Below, in pieces: positions 1 to 10,614 of a stretch of DNA of 64,000 bases (within the stretch, counting starts at the first letter, position 1; each line of letters begins with the position of its first letter). A model generated the notes under the pieces. It did not search any database. It had not been told where the DNA came from and saw nothing but the letters and a program-made list of their open reading frames with translations. The translations under genes were made by a program, and so were the position numbers. This DNA comes from Castor canadensis (Eukaryota; Chordata; Mammalia; Rodentia; Castoridae). Where the stretch lies: NCBI RefSeq assembly GCF_047511655.1, contig NC_133405.1, positions 92,105,046 to 92,169,045 of the forward strand, given 5' to 3'.

Positions 1-122
1 GCCAAAAAAGAAGTTTCAAGAGAAACTTTTAAATATTTCAAATTAAATGAAAATAAAAATATAATTTATCAAAATTCATGGGCGCTTAGAAAAGTCCCAA
101 GCAACCTATAAAGAAACAAAGC

Positions 123-330
123 AGCTGGGTGCCAGTGGCTCACACCTGTAATCCTAGCTACTTGGGAGGCTGCAATCAGGGTGATCTCAGTTCCAGGTCA
201 GCCTGGGCAAACAGTTCTCCAGACCCCATCTCCAAAATAACCATAGAGAAATGGACTGGTGGTGTGGTTCAAGTGGTAGAGCACCTGCTTTGCAAGTGCA
301 AAGCCCCGAAGTTCAAACCCCAAGAGAGCA
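123..330 (+). repeat. Dimeric B1/ID-type SINE
   Basis: This is a typical member of the main SINE family of the window. The left part is 7SL/B1-like (GTGGCTCACACCTGTAATCC). The right part is ID-like (GTGGTAGAGCACCTGC, then GTTCAAACCCC). The family ends in an A-rich tail, and both parts descend from RNA polymerase III genes. This copy runs directly into an old L1 fragment. Confidence 0.85.
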
Positions 331-880
331 AGATCACAGGATACAAGGTCAATATACAAAAATCAACTGTTTTCCTGCATATCAGCAATAAACAATTAGA
401 ATTTTAAATTTCAAGAAAGCAATATTATTTTCAATAGCAGCAATGAAATATTTCAGTTTAAATATAACAAAATATGTACAAGATTTGAGTGTAGAAAACA
501 AGCCATTGATGAAAGAAATCAAAGAAGATCTAAATAAAGGGAGACTATTCATGTTCATGGATAAGAAGACTCGATATTGTTAGGATGTCAAGTCTTCCCA
601 ACTTAACATACAGATTCAATGTCATTTCAAATTCCCAGCAAGCTATATTGTGAGCATAGACAAAATGATTCTAAAGTTTATATGAAAAGGCAAAAGACCT
701 AGCATAACCAAAACAATACTGAAGAAGAATGAAATTAGAGGATTAACACTATCTGATTTCAAGACAGCTACAGAGTATGGTGTTAAAGAAAGAAAGAATT
801 CCTACACACAGATCAACAGGATAGAATGGAATATATTTTGAGACACAGTCAACAGAACTTGTTGGAAATATGGGTTGAAG
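331..880 (+). repeat. Old L1 fragment, ORF2 reverse transcriptase region
   Basis: Broken reading frames still resemble the L1 ORF2 segment that follows the RT active site (lysine-rich block, then the 'GRINIVKM'-like and 'ILSQK'-like regions). Frameshifts and stops are frequent, so it is a dead copy older than the L1s with clear TSDs. Confidence 0.7.
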
Positions 881-938
881 AAAAGAACGGAATCAAGGGC
901 CATCTGTAAGAGATGGAGGGAAGACCAGGCTACAGAAC

Positions 939-1024
939 ATTTTTTTTGTGGTCCTGGGGTTTGAACTCAGGGCCTCACACTTGTTAGGCAGGCACTCCAC
1001 CACTTGAGCCACTCTGCCAGCACC
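939..1024 (-). repeat. ID-half SINE fragment
   Basis: On the plus strand a T-run is followed by GGGGTTTGAACTCAGGGCCT and the complement of the ID A-box region. Only the tRNA-derived half is present. Confidence 0.8.
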
Positions 1025-1827
1025 ATCTTTTAAGTTTTAATAAAAGATTATAAAGTCTATGATTCTTTGACCTGCCCCACAGGCTCTTCAAATCCACTAC
1101 AGCTATTCTTGGTGCTGGTGTCTCCCTACTTACTGACGCCACACCTCCAAGCTGAAGCCCCCCCTCCCCTTTCCTCTTCTATGGAGGGAGTGTTGGGGAC
1201 TATGCCAGTGAGAGACAATGATCAGGGTAAATGCTGTTTTGGTTTTAAGAGGCTTCAAGCTTTGTGTGTCAAAGATCTGCTTACCCTATAATTAGTATGT
1301 TAATGAAGGATTAGGCAAAAGTTGAGGAAGGGAAAAAGAATGAGTGAAAGAGAAGAGAAAAAGATGAAGAGAGAAAGATGGGGGAGGGAGGAAAAGGAAA
1401 ATACAATAGATTAACTGTTGGCAGAAATGGGGTAAGGGATCAGGGCAGGAGCCCCCCCCCCACCCCGCCGCCACGGGGTTGAGTACACCCAGCACTGCTG
1501 GATTTGCAGTGTAAGAGAGCAGGGAAACTGTTATAGGGAGAAATAGTCTGTATAGTGACTATGTGTGGTCAGAGTGGGAGGCTGGATGAAAAAAAAAAAA
1601 GAATGAATTCAGAAAAATGGTTCTTAACTTTTTATTGAGTCACTGACCTGTCTGAGAATGTGATGAAGGCTGTGCCCTGCACTCTCTCTAGAAAAATGGT
1701 AAATCACATATTGTACCAAATTTTACATACAATCATCATATTTATATGTGCTCTGAAACCTTCTAGGATCCATGAAACCTTGTCTAGGATCTCTGAATTA
1801 GAGAGTATTTAGATTAAAAAAAATCAA
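1025..1827. other. Unassigned intergenic DNA
   Basis: No gene or repeat family was recognised. There is a purine-rich stretch near 1320-1400, a C-run at about 1452 and an A-run at about 1590. Short open frames here have no recognisable similarity. Confidence 0.5.
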
Positions 1828-2045
1828 CATGCCTGGTGCTGGTGTCTCACATCTGTAGTCCTACTTACTCAGGAGGCAGAGATCAACAAGATTGCGATTA
1901 GAAACCAGCCTGGGAAAGTAGTTTGTGAGATCCTATCAAAAAATACCCAACACAAAAAAGGGCTAGCAGAGTGGCTCAAATGGTAGAATGCCTGCCTAGC
2001 AAGCATGAGGCCCTGAGTTCAAAGCCCAGTACCACAAAAAAAAAT
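1828..2045 (+). repeat. Dimeric B1/ID-type SINE
   Basis: It has both halves (CTCAGGAGGCAGAGATCA on the left, GTTCAAAGCCCAGTACCAC on the right) and an A-tail at 2035-2045. Confidence 0.85.
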
Positions 2046-2189
2046 TTTTTTGCGTGTTTTTTACTAAAATTTTATTACTTTGTTTCTGATTTTGTACAAT
2101 ATTTCATAAAACTTTTCATGTATGATCAGCTTATTTATATAATCAGCTCTTCATAACAATATTACTATAAAACATCAGAGTCTTAGGCA

Positions 2190-2268
2190 TCATTTTTATT
2201 TTTTTTATTTTATTATTCATATGTGCATACAAGGCTTGGGTCATTTCTCCCCCTGCCCCCACCCCCTA
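2190..2268 (-). repeat. Short L1 3'-end fragment
   Basis: Read on the minus strand it is the G-rich 3'UTR end and A-rich tail (TATGCACATATGAATAATAA-like) of the same L1 family as the intact copy at 40761. It is very severely 5'-truncated. Confidence 0.75.
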
Positions 2269-2284
2269 AAAAATTAACACGAGT

Positions 2285-2430
2285 GAGGGGCACAGTGTTG
2301 AACACCTATAGTGTTGGACACCTATAGTCCAAGCTACTCAGGAGGCTGGGACAGGAGAGTGGTTTAAGCCCAGAAGTTCAAGACTACCCTGGACAGCACA
2401 TCAAGAACCTGTTCCAAAGAAAAAAAGAAA
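2285..2430 (+). repeat. Monomeric 7SL/Alu-like SINE
   Basis: An Alu/B1-like monomer (AAGCTACTCAGGAGGCTGGG, then TTCAAGACTACCCTGGA) ending in AAAGAAAAAAAG. There is no ID half. It carries a short internal duplication of CACCTATAGT. Confidence 0.65.
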
Positions 2431-2691
2431 AAAAGTAAGCAAGACAAGTGAATGGATTGTATGCAATGGTTAACAGAGTGAGTCAAAAAGAAAGACCAGG
2501 TTTTATGGCTGAGGTAGCTAGGTGTATGATCAAACCATTCACGGAGAAAGAGAACAGCCAAAGAAGAGCAAGTTTCTGGAGAGAAATACTGAAAGACCTG
2601 CTGAGTTTTATGTGCCCATGAGATGTCCAAAGGGAAGCTACCCAGGAGGCAAGCAAACACATGGATCTAGAGTTCAGGAAAGAAATGTAGG

Positions 2692-2935
2692 CTGCCAGGT
2701 GCCAGTGGCTCATGCTTATAATCCTAGCTACTCAGGAGGCAAAGATCAGGAGAATTGCTGTTCGAAGCCAGCCTGGGCAAATAGTTCATGAGACCCTATC
2801 TCGAAAAATATCCAATACAAAAAAGGGCAGGTGGAGTGGTTCAAGTTGTAGAATGCCTGACCAGCAAGCATGAGGCCCTGAGTTCAAGCCCAGTCCCAGT
2901 ACTGCTAAAAAAAACAAAAGAAAAAAGAAAGAAAA
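2692..2935 (+). repeat. Dimeric B1/ID-type SINE
   Basis: Complete two-part element from CCAGGTGCCAGTGGCTCATG to the A-rich tail after CCCAGTACTGC. Confidence 0.85.
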
Positions 2936-3099
2936 GAAATATAGGCTGGAGCTAGAGTTGGGAGCCATCAGCATGTAGATGGTTGGTTATTAAGTCCACA
3001 GGAATGAATGGATCCCTTTATCCACACAGAGTGAGAAATTGAATATACAGATGGATAACAGTCAGACCACGTATAAAAATAGAACTTTGACCCACAACT

Positions 3100-3770
3100 T
3101 TCAGCTACTTACCCTGGAAATGCACCCTTTATCTATAATAAACAGCCCAGAAAGCTAGCCTCTTATAAGTAAGACTTGCAGGAAATCACATTGTTACCTT
3201 TAGTGATAATCCCAGAAGCTAAATAATAACTTCTGTAGCAGTCAGCCCCAAATGATCAGCTGACAGCTTCCCAAACTTTGGTCTCTGCTTTCAATTTAGT
3301 ACCAACCACAAAAAGGATGCCCAATCACCTAGGATGCCCTACATCTAGTTAGCTACCTGTGGCTTCCCCAGGCCAATGGCCTCCAATCAGAGGCCACCTG
3401 AAGCCATCCTTTTTCTACTATGAAGTGTTCCCCCTCCTTTTGAGTCTTATCAAAACACAAGTGCCAGACAGCAGTGGCTCATGCCTGTAATTCTAGCTAC
3501 TCAGGAGGCAGAAATCAGGAGGATCATGGTTCAAAGCCTGCCTGGGCAAATAGTTCTGTGACACCCTATCTCGAAAAACCCTTCACAAAAATAGGACTGG
3601 TGGAGTGACTCAAGGTGAAGGCCCTGAGTTCAAGCCCCAGTACCGCAAAATAAATAAATAAACACAAGTGACAGTGGCCGAGTCTCTTGCTATATAGCAA
3701 GTTCTAAATGAATAAACTTTGCTTTGCTCATTTGGCTGGTCTTTGTATATTTCCACAAGAATGAGAAAAG
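3100..3770 (+). mobile_element. Probable old solo LTR (ERV-type), split by a SINE
   Basis: The sequence has the look of an LTR: a GC-moderate upstream part with CCAATGGCCTCCAATCAG boxes, then AATAAACTTTGCTTTGCTCA as a polyadenylation region near 3710. The SINE at 3464-3659 interrupts it. No coding remnants are seen. Family and exact ends are not assigned. Confidence 0.45.
3464..3659 (+). repeat. Dimeric B1/ID-type SINE with TSD
   Basis: The element is bracketed by an 11-bp direct repeat AAACACAAGTG (3453-3463 and 3660-3670), which marks L1-driven insertion into the older LTR-like sequence. The ID half is shortened. Confidence 0.85.
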
Positions 3771-4260
3771 AAAATGGCTTGAACATAGCCTTATCAAACA
3801 AAAACATTTAAGAAAAGGGTAGAGGAAGAGGGGTTCACAAAAACAACTGAGATGGAGGGAGCTGAAGAGTAAGCAGTAAACCCAGGAGAGTGTGTGTCAC
3901 CAAAACCAAGAGCAAATCATGTTCCAAATAGAAGGTGTGGTCCACAGTGCCACATATTACACAAAACAAGATCTGAAAACCAGCCACCAGATTTAGCAGC
4001 AAGATCACTGGCAGTCTGCAGACAGCAGTTTCCATGGAGTAGTGGGAGTGAATGGCAAATGACAATGCGTTAAAAAGGAAGGAGTGGAAGGCAAAAACTA
4101 GATGGGTTAAGAGGTGATGAAGAGAAAAGATTAAAAAGGGAAGGAGAGGTGAAGAAGTGTGGACAGGAATGCAGACAACATTCTCAAACTGTTCGTCCAT
4201 AACAGGGAAGAGAGAAATAGGGCAGAAGCTAGAGAGCAGTGAGGCACTAAGACAATGATT
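3771..4260. other. Unassigned intergenic DNA
   Basis: No recognisable gene or repeat. Purine-rich on the plus strand (GAGG and GAAAAGG runs). Confidence 0.4.
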
Positions 4261-4264
4261 TTGT

Positions 4265-4955
4265 TTTTATGCATCTTTATTGAAGTATAGCTACCTATAT
4301 AGCATAAACTTCACCTGCTTTAAGTATGCAATTCAATTAATTTTAGTATACTTACAGAATTGTACAGCCATCACCACAAACCACTTTCTTTCTTTCTTTT
4401 TGAGATAGGGCCTCTGTATGTTGCCCAGGCTGGTGCTGAACTCCTGAACTCAAGCAATCCTCCTGCTTCAGTCTCCTGAGTAGCTGGGACTACAGCCACT
4501 CCACTGTCAGAACATCCATTGCCCTCAAATGATCACGTGCCTATTTGCACACTTACTCCTTATTTCTACCCTTATCCCCAGGCAACCACTAATCTGCATT
4601 CTGTCTCCATAGATTTGTGTCTTGCGGAAAATTCATATAAATGGAATCATAATATGTGTGTTTGTGGGGGGTTGCCTGGCTTCTTTCACTAAGCAAAAAA
4701 TTTCTGAGGTTTATGTACACTGTAGCATGCATCAGTACTTTTTATTGCCCAATAGTATGGATATACCATGTTTTGTTCACGCACTTACCAGTTAATGGCC
4801 AATTACGTTGTTTCTATCTTTTGGCTATTATGAACAATACTGCTATAAACATCTTAGTATAATTTTTTGCATATACTTATGTTTTCATTTCTGTTTGGTA
4901 AATATTTTAAGAGTGGAATTGCTGGGTCATGTGATAACTTTTTGTTTGGCTTTTC
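4265..4955 (-). repeat. Old L1 3'-end fragment
   Basis: On the plus strand the sequence runs from the complement of an ancient L1 3'UTR (TTTATTGAAGTATAGCTACC) into the complement of the ORF2 C-terminal region (TGGCTATTATGAACAATACT). It is a typical eutherian L1M copy, interrupted by a 7SL-like monomer. Confidence 0.75.
4384..4500 (-). repeat. Alu-like (7SL) monomer inside old L1
   Basis: The complement of an Alu/FLAM-type monomer (TTGAGATAGGGCCTCTGTAT, TGTTGCCCAGGCTGG, AGTAGCTGGGACTACAG). Such monomers predate the rodent-specific SINEs. Confidence 0.7.
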
Positions 4956-5158
4956 TTTTTCTTTTTTTGGTGGTACTAGGGTTTGAACTGCCTTGCACTT
5001 GCTAGGCAGGTAGTTTACCACTTGAGCCATGCCTCCCAGACCTTTATTGCTTTAGCTATAGTTTGGGATAGGGTCTCACACTGTTTGCCTTGGGCTGGCC
5101 TTGGACCGTGATCCTCCTACCTATGCCTCCTTACAGATGTGCACCATCAAGCTCAGCT
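4955..5158 (-). repeat. Dimeric B1/ID-type SINE
   Basis: The plus strand shows the ID half (GGTGGTACTAGGGTTTGAAC) and then the B1 half (TGGGCTGGCCTTGGACC). It is diverged. Confidence 0.75.
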
Positions 5159-5159
5159 T

Positions 5160-5515
5160 GTTTTTGTTTTTGTTTTGGTTTGGTTTTTTGGTGGCACTGG
5201 GGTTTGAACTCAGGGCCTCATGCTTGCTAGGTGAGAGTTCTACCACTTGAGCCACTCTACCAGTCCAAATGCCCGAATGCCCAGCTGGTTTTCTTTGTTT
5301 TATTTTGTTTTTATGTGGTACTGGGGATCAAACCCAGGGTCTTATGAATGCTAGGCAAATACTCAGCTACTGAGCTACATTCCCAGCCCTGCCCAGCTTG
5401 TTTGGTGAGATGGAGGTCTCACTAAATTTTTGCCCATGCTGTCCTTGAACTATGATCTTCCCATCTCTGCTTCCCTAGTAGCTGGGATTACTGATGTGCC
5501 TCACCATACCAGGCC
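5160..5515 (-). repeat. Composite of ID and B1 parts
   Basis: Three minus-strand modules lie in series: an ID half (5160-5265), a separate ID element (5290-5390, GGGGATCAAACCCAGGG, ACTGAGCTACATTCCCAGCC) and a B1-like part (5391-5515). The order suggests an ID element inserted inside a dimeric SINE. Confidence 0.65.
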
Positions 5516-5547
5516 CTATTTAACTTCTTAATAAATTTTTGGAAACT

Positions 5548-5632
5548 TTATTTTTTATCAATACTGGGGTTTGAACTCAGGGCCTCATGCTTGCTAGGCA
5601 GGTGCTCTACTACTTGAGCCACTCCATCAGCC
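5548..5632 (-). repeat. ID-half SINE fragment
   Basis: The complement of the tRNA-derived half, ending ACTTGAGCCACTCCATCAGC. It lies inside the old L1. Confidence 0.8.
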
Positions 5633-6427
5633 CTAAAAGACATGGTTTTTTAATTGGTAAAATTCACAAAAGATTAGTGTATAATTCAGTGGCATTCAAA
5701 ACACAGATATTGTGCAAAAATCACCCCTATCTAGTTCCAAAACACTTTCATCACCCCAAAATGAAACCCCATACCCATTAAGCACTCATTCCTCATTCCT
5801 CCCTAACCCCAGCTCATGGCAGCTGCTAATCTGCTTTGTGTCTATATGCATTTATTTTTTCTGGATAGATCATGTAAGTGTAGTCATGCAATATGTGGTC
5901 TGTTGTGCCTGGGTTTTTTTTACATAGCAAATGTAAATTTTCAAGGTTCATCCATATTGTAGCATGCATCAGCAGTTCATTCCCTTTGATGGCTGCAGAA
6001 TATTCCATTGTATGAACATGCCACATTTTACTTATCTATTAGTTATGGACATTTGAGATTTTTCCAACTTTTGGTTATTATGAATAGTGCTACCATGAAT
6101 ATTTGTGTACACTTTTTGTTTAAATACTTGTCTCTAATTCTTCTGAATACATTCTTAACAGTGGAATTGTGGTGATTCTATGTTTACCTTTTTGAGAAAA
6201 TGCCAAACGATTTTCCACAATGGTGTCACCATTTTACATGCTCATCAGCAATGTACAAAAATTTCCATTGTCAATACTTGTTATTTTCCCTTTTAAAAAA
6301 TTATATCCACCCTAGTGGATGTGAGGTGGTTTTGATTTGCATTTGCAGTTTTCTAATGGCTAATGATACTGAAAATCTTTCCTATTTAAGTACTTTGTCC
6401 ATTTTTCAGTTGGTTTTATGTTTTTGT

Positions 6428-6520
6428 TTTTGTTTTTTTGGCAGTACTGGGGTTTGAACTCAGGGCCTCACTCTTGCTAAGTAGGCACTCTACCACTTGA
6501 GCCATGCCTCCAGTTCTCTC
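6428..6520 (-). repeat. ID-half SINE fragment
   Basis: GGCAGTACTGGGGTTTGAAC through CCACTTGAGCCATGCCTCC. It sits within the old L1. Confidence 0.8.
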
Positions 6521-6649
6521 TGAGTCTTCTGATTCACAAAAAGGGTTTTTTTTAATTTAGGATAAATAAAATTAACAATTACAAAAAAGTTTTTTTTTAA
6601 TTTTGATGAAATTCAATTTTTTTCTCCTCCATCTTCCTTTTGCAATTTA

Positions 6650-6708
6650 ATCAGGCTTTGTGCACGCTAGGCAAGTTCTGTACTACTGAGCTACATTCCC
6701 AAACCCCA
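6650..6708 (-). repeat. ID element remnant
   Basis: The complement of ID sequence (GCTAGGCAAGTTCTGTACTA, CTGAGCTACATTCCC). It is diverged and partial. Confidence 0.6.
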
Positions 6709-7063
6709 AATCTAATTTCTTTTTATTGCTTATACTTTTGGTATCATATAAAAGAATCCACTGTCAAATTCAAGGTTATGAAAACCTACCTATATGTTTT
6801 CTTCCAAGACTTTGTTTTAGCTCTTACATTTAGGCTTTGATCCATTTTAAGTTAATTTTGTATATGGCATGAGATAGAGGTCTAAATACATTCTTTTACA
6901 TGTTATCCATTTGTCCTAGCTCCATTGTTAAGGAGACTATTCTTTCTCCATGGAATGGCCTTAAACACCCTGTTGAAATAAAAATGTGTAAGTTTATTTC
7001 TGGACTCTCAGTTCTATTGTACTGATTTATAGGTCTAGCCTTATACTAATACCACACTGTTTT

Positions 7064-7281
7064 TTTTTTCTTTTATTCATATGTGCATACAATGTTTGGG
7101 TCATTTCTTCCCCCTTCTCTCACCTCACCCCCTCCATTATCTACCCCGTCCCCTCCCTCTTCCCTCTCTTCCCCCGTGCCCCCTTGCTACCAGGCAGAAA
7201 ATATTTGCCCTTATCTCTAATTTTGTTGAAGAGAGAGTATAAGCTATATTAGGAAGGACCAAGAGTTTTTGCTGGTTGAGA
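7064..7281 (-). mobile_element. 5'-truncated L1 insertion with 17-bp TSD
   Basis: This is the end of the 3'UTR of the same L1 family as the intact copy (C-rich on the plus strand, poly-A on the minus strand). The perfect direct repeat TAATACCACACTGTTTT flanks it at 7047-7063 and 7282-7298. The target was the older minus-strand L1, whose sequence resumes unchanged afterwards. Confidence 0.9.
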
Positions 7282-7643
7282 TAATACCACACTGTTTTGA
7301 TTACTGTTGCTTTATAGTTTTGAAACTGGAAAGTATGAGTCCTCCAACTATGTTGGAATTTTTTTTTCAAGATTGTTTTGGCTACTTGGGGTCCCTTGCA
7401 ATTCCATATGAATTTTAGGTTCAGCTTTTCCATTAATGTTAAAGAAAGTTTATTGGGATTTTTATATGGATTGCATTCAATCACTCTGGGTAGTAATGCC
7501 ATCTTAACAATGTTAAATCTTCCAATCGATGAACATAGGATGTCTTTCCATTTATTTAGGTCTTCTTTAGTTTCTTTCTGTGATGTTTTATAGTTTTCAG
7601 TGTATAAGTCTTGCATCTCTTTTGTAAAATTTATTACTAAACT

Positions 7644-7845
7644 AGCTGGGTGCCAGTGGCTCACCCCAATAAGCCCAGCTACTTGGGAGGCAGAGATCAG
7701 GATTGCCGTTTGAAGCCAGCCCTGGGCAAATAGTTCACAAGACCCTACCTTGAAAAAAACCCATCACAAAAAAGGGCTGGCAGAGTGGCCCCTGCCTAGC
7801 AAGCATGAAGCCCTGAGTTCGAACACCAGGACTGCCAAAAACATA
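7644..7845 (+). repeat. Dimeric B1/ID-type SINE
   Basis: Begins AGCTGGGTGCCAGTGGCTCA and ends GTTCGAACACCAGGACTGCC. Part of the ID half is deleted. It is inserted into the old L1. Confidence 0.85.
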
Positions 7846-8167
7846 TTTATTCCTGAACTAATTTATTCTTTTTTATGTTATTAAAAACAGGGCAAATATT
7901 TTTTAAATGCAAGAGACTTGAACATTTAAGGCCACATCAGTGGAGAAGGAGAGGCTGAAGATACAGGAGCATGAGAGGAAACTAATAGACCAAGGTCCTT
8001 GAGGAGGTAGTGGGGAATGGGACACAGAACACCAATATATGGATCAGTCATCAGGAAAAAGAGCATCTCTTTTACTGTGAAAGGATAAAAGAGTGAGTAG
8101 AAGACAGGTGGGGATGCTTGTGAGTTTGTAGGCACTTTGTGGCAAGAAAGCAAAGATTTGCTGTGTA

Positions 8168-8253
8168 GGATTTTTTTTTTGTACTGGGAATTGAACTCAG
8201 GGCCTCAGGCTTGCTAGGCAAGTGCTCTACCATGTGAGCCACAACCCCTGGCT
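8168..8253 (-). repeat. ID-half SINE fragment
   Basis: A T-run then GTACTGGGAATTGAACTCAG. Ends in ATGTGAGCCACAACCCC. Confidence 0.75.
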
Positions 8254-9107
8254 TAGGTCTTCTGCTTTAAGTAAGAGGTGAGATAAGTGGGAAGAGAAAG
8301 ATAAAGCAGGGTTGAAGAAATGGTTATTTGGTAAAGTTGTCAGGGTACCTTGGAGAACTGACCAGGGAAACAGAATTGCTAGGCAGCACAGAATAGAGGC
8401 CAGGGACCATGAAATTCTTCGTGTCTCCCAACTAAGTAATTGTATGAGCCCAGGATTGACATAGGGAAAGCAAAGAGTTGTATTCATCCAGGGATGAGGC
8501 TGTGATGGAAGGACAACAAAGCATGTAAATTGAGGATATTATTGGTTAGAAAATGGCAGATTAGACAGATTTCCTCTTTTCGGAGAGAGATAAGTTTTAC
8601 TTAAATCAGTGAAGGAGATGTAGACTGGAGTGGACATTGGCTGTTCAATATTCAAACACTCTTCTTACCTGGGAAGAATTCCAAGACAGGTTTAGAGACC
8701 AAAACCAAGAAAAGGGGCACATGTTTCTTCTCCCTATTCTTTGGTGACTGGTGCATGGGCATGTGGACTCAACATGACTGATCACATGATCCTGTCTGGA
8801 ACTTTGAATGTTGAAGGAATGACAAAGTATGCAGGATCATTTAGTGATTTTCTAAAGGAGCTACTGCAGAGTCAAGAATCTGATAGTATAGTAGTAGTAC
8901 TGAGAGCTAGTCAGGTCCAGGAGTGTACAGGCAAGTGTTCAATTGACCATGGGAAGAAAAGAATTATCCTATCAAACCATTCCTATAGCAAAATCTTAGC
9001 TGTTGTGCCACACCTGCATTCATGACCCTGCCTGGTTCTCCAGGCCTCTCATGGATTCCATGGATTACCCAACATCTTTTTCTATTAGTCAGTATAAATT
9101 AGCTTAA
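8254..9107. other. Unassigned intergenic DNA
   Basis: No repeat family or gene was recognised with confidence. A 94-codon open frame at 8741-9025 (plus) has no recognisable domain, splice context or promoter. The 3' part (about 9030-9110) looks like the end of an ancient interspersed repeat. Confidence 0.4.
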
Positions 9108-9127
9108 GCTAATTTAATTTAATTAAC

Positions 9128-9310
9128 TTAAGAGGCAGAGATCAGAAGGACTGAGGTTCAAAGCTAGCCTGGGGAAAAACAGTACACAAGACCCTATCTC
9201 AAAAATACCCAGCACAGAACAGGGCTGGAGGAGTGGCTCAAGTGGTACAGTACCTGCCTAGCAAGTGTGAGGCCCTGAGTTCAAACCCCAGGGCTGCAAA
9301 AAAAAAAGAA
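9128..9310 (+). repeat. Dimeric B1/ID-type SINE, 5'-truncated
   Basis: Starts inside the B1 part (AAGAGGCAGAGATCAGAAGG) and has a full ID half and an A-tail at 9298-9308. Confidence 0.85.
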
Positions 9311-9339
9311 CCATGATTAGTAAATGATATGGCGGGTGA

Positions 9340-9388
9340 GGGCTGGAGGTTGTGGCTCGAGTGTTAGAGCACCTGCCTAGCAAGTGCT
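9340..9388 (+). repeat. ID-half SINE, 3'-truncated
   Basis: GGGCTGGAGGTTGTGGCTCG through GCACCTGCCTAGCAAGTGC. It stops without the RNA polymerase III B-box or an A-tail. Confidence 0.65.
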
Positions 9389-9724
9389 ATTTGTATTAGT
9401 TTCCTATTTCTGCTGTAACAAATTACCAAAAACCATGGCTTAACATAACATACTCAATGGTAGAATGTTTGCCTAGCATTCACAAGGCCCTGGGTTCAAT
9501 CCCCAGCACAACAACAATATATATGTATATTTGTACCGCACATGGCTGAGGTTCTTGAGATCAGAAGTCTGAAATGGGTCTTAAAAGCAAAGGCTGTGTT
9601 CCTTCTGGATGCTCCAGGGAACAATTCCTTTCTTCATTTCCTTGCCACTTTCACCTTTTAGAGGATGCCTGCATTCCTTAGTTTATGGCCTCTTGTTCCA
9701 AAGTCAGCAGTGTAGAATCTTCAT

Positions 9725-9865
9725 ATTTCTCTCTCCTCTCCTCTCCTTTCCTCCTCTCCCCTCCTCCTCCTCTTCTTCCTCCTCCTTCATTCTTCTTCTT
9801 CTTTCTCTCTCTCTCCCTCCCTCCTTCCCTCTCTCACCCCCCACTCTCTCTCATTTCTACGTTTT
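9725..9865 (+). repeat. Polypyrimidine low-complexity tract
   Basis: About 140 bp of nearly pure C/T on the plus strand (CTCCTCTC, CCTCCTCCT, TTCTTCTTCTT and CTCTCTCTC blocks). It lies within the ancient repeat, which normally carries a shorter CT stretch here. Confidence 0.85.
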
Positions 9866-10004
9866 CACACCTCCTCTAACTTTCCTCCCTTCTTTCACTT
9901 ATATGTACCCTTGTGATTAGATCGATCCCATCCAATTAATTCCAGAATAATCCCCCCATCTCAAGGTTCTTAACTTAATCATATCTGCAAAGTTTCTTTT
10001 GTCA

Positions 10005-10352
10005 TGTGTTATGGTCTGAATGTATGTACTCCCCAAATTCATGTGTTGCAACCTAACTCCAATACTGATGGCATTAAAAAGTAGGGCCTTTCAGAGGCTC
10101 TACCTGCATGAATGGGATTAGTACCTTTATAAAAGAGGCCTGAGAAAACTTGCTAGCTCTTTTTTTTCTTTTTTTTTTTTTTTGCCCATCAGCCATGGCA
10201 AAAAGGAATGGGACCTTGCCATACTTTGAACCTGCCAATGGCTTGACCTTGGACTTTTTAGCCTCCAGAAGTATGAAAAATAAATCCTGTTGTTTGCAAA
10301 TTACCCTGTCCAAAGTATTTTATTATGTCAACTGAACAGACTAAGATACCAT
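10005..10352 (+). mobile_element. MLT1-type solo LTR (ERVL-MaLR)
   Basis: The start TGTTATGGTCTGAATGTATG, the internal CCAAATTCATGTGTTGCAAC, the AATAAATCCTGTTGTTTGCA region and the end CAGACTAAGATACC match the known layout of MLT1 LTRs. No internal retroviral region is present, so it is a solo LTR. It is nested in an older repeat whose two parts flank it. Confidence 0.75.
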
Positions 10353-10614
10353 ATAAGGTTTGTATCTGCAGGTTCTGGGGATTAAGATGTGAACATCATT
10401 GGAGGATCATTATTTAGCCCATCACATCATGTAAATAAATTACCTATTCAATAAAATAATAAAACAAAATAAGCTGAAAATATCATCTTTTCCTTCATGG
10501 TTTGTGGGCTTACCCACAGAGTTACCTGAAAAAGCCCTTCCCTACCCTAGACTATAAAAATAACTATTCATACTTTCTTCTAAAACTTTGAGTGATACTG
10601 TAACTAATAATAGT

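Larger units (their letters stand above)
5640..7920 (-). repeat. Long old L1 (3'UTR into ORF2), heavily interrupted
   Basis: Read on the minus strand this is an ancient L1 running from ORF2 (about 7650) to its 3' end (about 5640). A conceptual frame at 7300-7640 preserves ORF2-like text (EDLNKWKDI, NIVKMALLP). Later insertions within it are SINE pieces at 6428-6520 and 6650-6708, a younger L1 at 7064-7281 and a SINE at 7644-7845. Confidence 0.75.
9395..10432 (+). repeat. Ancient interspersed repeat interrupted by an MLT1 LTR
   Basis: The sequence starts TTAGTTTCCTATTTCTGCTG and continues through GAAGTCTGAAATGGGTC to CATCTCAAGGTTCTTAACTT. It resumes at 10353 (GGTTCTGGGGATTAAGATG) after the MLT1 insertion. 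I recognise it as a common old mammalian repeat but do not assign a family name. A further ID remnant lies at about 9448-9515. Confidence 0.55.

Noticed and set aside
8741-9025. 94-codon plus-strand open frame in otherwise unassigned DNA
   Set aside because: No recognisable domain, no splice or promoter context, and the 3' flank looks like an ancient repeat. A chance frame is the simplest view.
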